Shown here: piece after piece, positions 6,542 to 10,125 of the stretch
How positions within the stretch are numbered: position 1 is the stretch's first letter
How the letters are laid out: each line of letters starts with the position of its first letter
Position numbers and translations under genes: made by a program
From: CAYTRP01 sp964625145
GTDB taxonomy: Bacteria > Sumerlaeota > Sumerlaeia > SLMS01 > JAHLLQ01
Length of the DNA stretch: 10,125 nucleotides
Direction: 5' to 3'
Assembly: GCA_964625145.1 (NCBI GenBank)
Contig: CAZVAQ010000127.1
Location: forward strand, 1-10,125
Notes under the pieces: generated by a model
The model's database searches: none
Told to the model about the DNA's origin: nothing
Seen by the model: the letters and a program-made list of their open reading frames with translations, nothing else

Positions 6542-7381
6542 CTAACTATCCACAAAGTCCTGCAGGATCCGGCGGGAGACCTCCAGGCGATATTCGCGCG
6601 TTGAGCGGATGTCGTCGATGGGGGCGATTTCGGTTTGCAGGGCTTCCCAGGCGTCCTGGGAGCTGGCGCCGTTGGCGAGGGCAGCTTCCGTCTTGCCGGC
6701 ACGAATGGTTGTCGGTGCGACGGAGCCCCAGGCCAGGCGCCACGTCTTGCGGTCGGCACTGCGGGTACCGGCAAAGACGACCTTGCTGATGGCTTGGGCC
6801 TCGCGCGTGCCGACTTTGCGAAAGACCTGCTTTGGTGCGTTGCACGGCGGAAGAATGATGGCCCCGATCAGTTCTTCGCCTCGCATCACATTGCGACGAT
6901 AGCCGGTGTAGAAATCGGCGAGCGGCACGCGGCGACTTCCGCTCGTGCTGACAAGTTCGACTTCCGCGTCATACACCATGAGCACGGGCACGGTATCGGC
7001 CGCAGGCGATCCATTGGCGATGTTCCCCGCCAGGGTGCCGCGGTTTTGGATCTGCAACGCGCCGGTGACGCGGGCGCTCTCCACAAGCATCGGGTAGCGA
7101 GTGGCGACAATCGGATGATGGCGGACGTCCGTGTAGGTTGCCAGTGCGCCGATTCGGATGCTCCCGTCGGACAGTTCGCGCACGTACCGCCACTCATCAG
7201 CCAACTGGTGCAGGCTTTGATACTCGCGGCCGGGGACTTTGCCATCATTGAGCCACACCATCACGTCGGTGCCGCCGGCGATGGGAATGAGCGACGGGTT
7301 GGTGGCCCGCTGCTCGAGCGCCTCCGCCACAGTTTGCGGTGCGATGCAGGCGAGTGGCGCGAGGTTCGTCATGATCAGCAT
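6542..7381 (-). CDS. Xanthine dehydrogenase-type FAD-binding (medium) subunit
   Basis: This is a 279-residue FAD subunit of a molybdenum hydroxylase. It passes electrons from the 2Fe-2S protein to NAD or another acceptor. Flavin-binding marks are AGGTD (35-39), in the PIAGGTDVMV segment, and NRGTLAGNIANGSPAAD (113-129). A KVGTREAQAISKVV segment (about 189-202) is typical of the XDH medium chain and its C-terminal FAD-subunit domain. The ending with SxREYRxxVSRRIL also fits. The start at 7381 overlaps the end of the 2Fe-2S gene by 7 nt and is supported by AGGAGG 7 nt upstream; the ATG at 7372 is also possible but has no well-placed site. It is the last gene of the operon, and the overlap implies translational coupling. 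It works as a heteromer with the two genes upstream, probably in the cytoplasm. Confidence 0.93.
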   Translation of the reverse strand: MLIMTNLAPLACIAPQTVAEALEQRATNPSLIPIAGGTDVMVWLNDGKVPGREYQSLHQLADEWRYVRELSDGSIRIGALATYTDVRHHPIVATRYPMLVESARVTGALQIQNRGTLAGNIANGSPAADTVPVLMVYDAEVELVSTSGSRRVPLADFYTGYRRNVMRGEELIGAIILPPCNAPKQVFRKVGTREAQAISKVVFAGTRSADRKTWRLAWGSVAPTTIRAGKTEAALANGASSQDAWEALQTEIAPIDDIRSTREYRLEVSRRILQDFVDS

Positions 7382-7848
7382 CCGCAGTCCTCCTCGATCG
7401 CGCGCTCAACAGCGCGATAGATCGCCGAGTAGCCGGTGCATCGGCACAGGTTTCCCGCGAGGGCTTCGCGCACGCCGCCCGGGGCACTCTCCGGATGTTC
7501 GAGGAAGTGCACCGCGGCCATCAGCATGCCCGGCGTGCAGATGCCGCACTGGGCGCCGCCTTCGTCAATGAAGGCCTGTTGCATGGGATGAAGCGTGCCG
7601 TCGTCGTTGGCCAGGCCTTCGACGGTCCAGATGATCGCCTCGTGCGCCTGGCAGGCGGGGACGAGGCAGCTCATGACCAGTTCGCTGTTCACGACAATAC
7701 TGCACGCGCCGCATTCGCCTTCGCCGCAACCGTACTTCGTGCCCGATGCATCGCACAATTCACGCAGCACATCCAGCAGTGGCGTCATCGGATGCGCATC
7801 GACTTCGACACGACGGCCGTTGAGGATGAAGCGGATCTTCTCAGTCAC
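7375..7848 (-). CDS. Xanthine dehydrogenase-type 2Fe-2S (small) subunit
   Basis: This is a 157-residue iron-sulfur subunit holding two 2Fe-2S clusters that carry electrons from molybdenum to FAD. The N-terminal plant-ferredoxin-like domain has Cys41, Cys46, Cys49 and Cys61 (GCGEGECGAC and a later C). The C-terminal helical domain has Cys101 and Cys104 (CGICTPG) and Cys135 and Cys137 (CRCTG). All eight ligands are present and the length is normal. The start is GTG at 7848, overlapping the end of the molybdopterin subunit gene by 8 bp (GTGACTGA), with GGAGGA 8 nt upstream. The ending EEDCGC is slightly Cys-rich but outside the cluster motifs. The gene order large-small-medium differs from the large-medium-small order of E. 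coli xdhABC. Confidence 0.95.
   Translation of the reverse strand: MTEKIRFILNGRRVEVDAHPMTPLLDVLRELCDASGTKYGCGEGECGACSIVVNSELVMSCLVPACQAHEAIIWTVEGLANDDGTLHPMQQAFIDEGGAQCGICTPGMLMAAVHFLEHPESAPGGVREALAGNLCRCTGYSAIYRAVERAIEEDCGC
7389..7394 (-). promoter_or_regulatory. Shine-Dalgarno of the FAD subunit gene
   Basis: AGGAGG lies inside the end of the 2Fe-2S gene, 7 nt before the ATG at 7381. It decides that start over the ATG at 7372, which would be 16 nt away. Confidence 0.75.
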
Positions 7849-9973
7849 GGATCAATTCCTCCGGCGTCAGCGGGATCTTGTTGAGGGGACGACGCAGCGC
7901 CATGGATACTGCCCCAAGGATCGCCGGCGCGGGGCCGTCCATGGGAAGTTCGCCGGCGCCCTTGGCCCCGAAAGCCCCGTATTCATAGGGGTTTTCGATG
8001 CATTCCACATGGATCGACGGCGCGTCGGCGGTGGTGGCGATGACATAGTTCGTCATCTGCGTGTTGGCCATGGCGCCTTCGCGCAGCACTACGTTCTCGC
8101 ATGTGGCCCAGCCGACGCCTTGTGCGATGCCGCCTTCCAGTTGGCCCCATGCCATGACCGGATTCACGACGGTGCCGATGTCAAAGACGGCCCAGAGGTT
8201 TTCAACCTTTGGATGCGCAGTGATGGGATCGACGGTCACTTCCGCAATGTTCACGCCCCAGGAGTACGCCCCGTAGGCAGATCCGCGGTAGGTCTCGTCA
8301 TCCCATTTCAGACCCGGCGGTGGCTCGTAGGTTGTGGCAACGATCGTCTCGCCGTGCCGGGCGAAGTGATCGGTGATGCTCATGCCATTCAAGCGACGCT
8401 TGATATCCATCGCGGCACGCTCGATCAACCGGCCGACGACACTGCACGTGCGCGAGGCCACCGTGGGGCCGCTGTTGGGAACGATGGTCGTGCGGGGTTG
8501 GACGAAGACAATGTCATCCAGTTCGACGCCGAGTCCTTCCGCGGCGATCTGCGACAGGATCGTCTCGGTGCCCTGTCCCATCTCGGTGGAGGAAACGCGA
8601 ATCTCGACCTTGCCGTCGCCGCGCGTGGCGAGATGGACGACACTGGCCAGATACACCTCGCCGGAACCCGTGAAGCCGGTGCCGTGCAGGAACGTGGAGA
8701 TGCCAATGCCCTTTCCCGGTGTGTCTCGGCATTCTTTGATGCGTTGGTCATAGTCTGCCATTTCCAACGCGCGATCGAGCAACGCGTCCATCATCGGCTC
8801 GGCATCGAGCACCTGACCCGTGGGAAGGCGGTCCCCCTTGTGCAGGAAGTTCCGCCGCCGCAACTCGACGGGCGAAATGCCGGCCTTGTCGGCCAAAGCG
8901 TTCATGGCGCTTTCGATGGCGAACAAACTTTGCGGCGCGCCGAATCCGCGGAACGCGCCATAGGGCGGCGAGTTCGTCCTGTGCGAAGTACCATGAATGC
9001 GCGCCGCCGGCCATCGGTATGGCCCGCACGCGTGCAGCACGCCACGCGACAGGACCACGGGTGACAGCGTCATGTACGCACCGGCATCGACCTTGAAGTC
9101 GAAGTCCAGCGCCGTCAGGAGGCCGTCCTTGGTGCAACCAATCCGCACTCTTGAGCGCGACGGATGGCGCTTGGTGCTACAGGCCATGTCCTCGCTGCGG
9201 TTGTAGATCAAGCGCACGGGCCGTCCGCTCTTGCGCGCTAGTAACGCGGCGTGTATGGCGACGACGCTGGGGAAGTCCTCCTTGCCGCCAAAGGCGCCGC
9301 CGGTGGTGTCCTGCAGCACGTCGGCCTGGTCGTCGCGTTCCAATTTGAAGGCGGTCTTCAGCGAGCGATGCACGTAATACGGACACTGATGTGAACCGCG
9401 CACGCGGACGGTGTCCCCCTCCCACCAAGCGATGAAACCGTTGGGCTCGATGTAGAGGTGTTCCTGCGCGCCGGTATGGTAGGTCGCTTCAAGGACGATG
9501 TCGCTTGAGACGATTGCTGCGTCGGGATCTCCATCCTCGATGCAATACTCCGTCTGCACCGGGCCTGTATCGACATCGAACGCGGCGTCGGTGTCCTGCT
9601 CATACTCTATCGTGATCGCGCGCGCGGCGTCCTCCAACACTCCGGGATCAGCATGGGCAAGCAGGAGAATCGGTTCGTGCTTGTGGTTTATCTGGCGATC
9701 GGCCAAGGCCGGTTGGTCCTGCGCGATAAGCGGCACCAGATTCACCGGCAGATCCGCGGCGGTTGCGACGGTGATCTCGTCCCACGGAACGCCGGGGCCA
9801 AATCGAATGTCGATGATGCGGCCCTTGGCGATGGTGCTGCGGATCGTCCTGCCATGCAGACAACCCGGCACGCACACGTCATCCACATAAAGCGCGCGGC
9901 CGGTGACCTTTGCCGCGCCCTCGCGCCGGGGCGGGGATTGGCCAACGATGCGATGGGAAGTGGATGAGGCCAT
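7841..9973 (-). CDS. Xanthine dehydrogenase-type molybdopterin-binding (large) subunit
   Basis: This is a 710-residue catalytic subunit that hydroxylates a heterocycle or aldehyde using water, with molybdenum cofactor. The N-terminal a/b hammerhead domain starts REGAAKVTGRALYVDD (17-32). Cofactor and active-site marks are GGAFGGKED (225-233), YGAFRGFGAPQ (338-348, Arg342), MGQGTE (465-470), PTVASRTCSVVG (503-514) and GAKGAGELP with the catalytic Glu675. AFRGFG is the XDH form, not the AYRCSF loop of CO dehydrogenase. Arg342 and the Glu176 of YIEP align with xanthine-contact residues of XDH by eye, but the LEP-type Glu is common in other members, so xanthine as substrate is likely, not proven. 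It is slightly shorter than E. coli XdhA (about 750). Start ATG 9973 has no clear Shine-Dalgarno, but the next in-frame ATG is far inside. First gene of the operon. No maturation factor is in view. Confidence 0.93.
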   Translation of the reverse strand: MASSTSHRIVGQSPPRREGAAKVTGRALYVDDVCVPGCLHGRTIRSTIAKGRIIDIRFGPGVPWDEITVATAADLPVNLVPLIAQDQPALADRQINHKHEPILLLAHADPGVLEDAARAITIEYEQDTDAAFDVDTGPVQTEYCIEDGDPDAAIVSSDIVLEATYHTGAQEHLYIEPNGFIAWWEGDTVRVRGSHQCPYYVHRSLKTAFKLERDDQADVLQDTTGGAFGGKEDFPSVVAIHAALLARKSGRPVRLIYNRSEDMACSTKRHPSRSRVRIGCTKDGLLTALDFDFKVDAGAYMTLSPVVLSRGVLHACGPYRWPAARIHGTSHRTNSPPYGAFRGFGAPQSLFAIESAMNALADKAGISPVELRRRNFLHKGDRLPTGQVLDAEPMMDALLDRALEMADYDQRIKECRDTPGKGIGISTFLHGTGFTGSGEVYLASVVHLATRGDGKVEIRVSSTEMGQGTETILSQIAAEGLGVELDDIVFVQPRTTIVPNSGPTVASRTCSVVGRLIERAAMDIKRRLNGMSITDHFARHGETIVATTYEPPPGLKWDDETYRGSAYGAYSWGVNIAEVTVDPITAHPKVENLWAVFDIGTVVNPVMAWGQLEGGIAQGVGWATCENVVLREGAMANTQMTNYVIATTADAPSIHVECIENPYEYGAFGAKGAGELPMDGPAPAILGAVSMALRRPLNKIPLTPEELIRD
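7857..7862 (-). promoter_or_regulatory. Shine-Dalgarno of the 2Fe-2S subunit gene
   Basis: GGAGGA within the end of the large-subunit gene, 8 nt before the GTG at 7848. It supports this non-ATG start and coupled translation. Confidence 0.7.
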
Positions 9974-10044
9974 GGGCGAAAGGCTGCGTGGAGGATTGCG
10001 ATTCGACTGGATGACGGGATAGACAGGATGATGGGGGGAAGGGT

Positions 10045-10050
10045 GTCAAG
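10045..10050 (-). promoter_or_regulatory. Consensus -35 hexamer TTGACA upstream of the operon
   Basis: Perfect TTGACA on the minus strand, 71 bp before the ATG at 9973. A clear -10 is missing, so promoter status is tentative. Confidence 0.3.
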
Positions 10051-10060
10051 CACGCTTGAA
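10047..10060. repeat. Inverted repeat TCAAGC-AC-GCTTGA overlapping the -35
   Basis: Perfect 6-bp arms with a 2-bp centre, overlapping the TTGACA hexamer. A repressor operator is one possibility. One base further right a second dyad, AGTGC-GCG-GCACT (10062-10074), follows. Confidence 0.6.
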
Positions 10061-10125
10061 AGTGCGCGGCACTCTCCCTCGGCCCTTCGAGCGCCAAACA
10101 ACACGACTTCACGCGGCTTCTGCCC

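Larger units (their letters stand above)
9974..10125. other. Upstream region of the molybdenum hydroxylase operon
   Basis: These 152 bp to the right edge hold no gene that I can support. On the minus strand the consensus -35 TTGACA lies at 10050-10045, with only a poor -10 at useful spacing (TCTATC, 20 bp further on). Two dyads are next to it: TCAAGC-AC-GCTTGA and AGTGC-GCG-GCACT. They could be a regulator site or part of a transcript leader. Confidence 0.35.

Noticed and set aside
7595..9064. 489-codon open frame on the plus strand across the hydroxylase genes
   Set aside because: Antisense to the conserved 2Fe-2S and molybdopterin subunits; the product has no recognisable domain and only reflects GC-rich codons.

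Overview
The window is GC-rich bacterial chromosome. The tRNA has an encoded CCA end, several starts have Shine-Dalgarno sites, and genes are compact and sometimes overlap. The mix of genes (a JAMM-DinG helicase fusion, a DUF2079 membrane protein, a molybdenum hydroxylase operon, a secreted beta-rich protein) would suit a Planctomycetes/Lentisphaerae-like or related candidate phylum. That is an impression only; nothing here fixes the lineage.

Layout: (i) 1-662, minus: a secreted protein that runs off the left edge. (ii) 792-3488, minus: a DinG/Rad3-type helicase with an N-terminal RadC-like JAMM metal-site domain. (iii) 3581-5047, plus: a DUF2079 polytopic membrane protein, diverging from the helicase. 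(iv) 5054-6312, plus: a lower-GC segment carrying one gene, a class II Fic-domain AMP-transferase. It is bracketed by an exact 18-bp direct repeat (5036-5053 and 6311-6328). (v) 6357-6442, plus: tRNA-Leu(CAA). (vi) 6542-9973, minus: a three-gene, translationally coupled xanthine dehydrogenase-type operon (molybdopterin, 2Fe-2S and FAD subunits). Its upstream region (9974-10125) has a TTGACA hexamer overlapped by an inverted repeat.

The xanthine dehydrogenase-type genes encode one enzyme complex: electrons pass from the molybdenum site through two 2Fe-2S clusters to FAD. The other genes are not obviously connected. The most notable observation is the Fic segment. The exact repeat lies at the last codons of the membrane protein on one side and directly upstream of the tRNA on the other. 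Removing one repeat plus the insert would restore a plain membrane protein-tRNA junction. This looks like a fairly recent insertion of a single-gene fic cassette with no transposase or integrase of its own. The second notable point is the JAMM-DinG fusion. I saw no CRISPR array, rRNA, insertion sequence transposase or clear intrinsic terminator.
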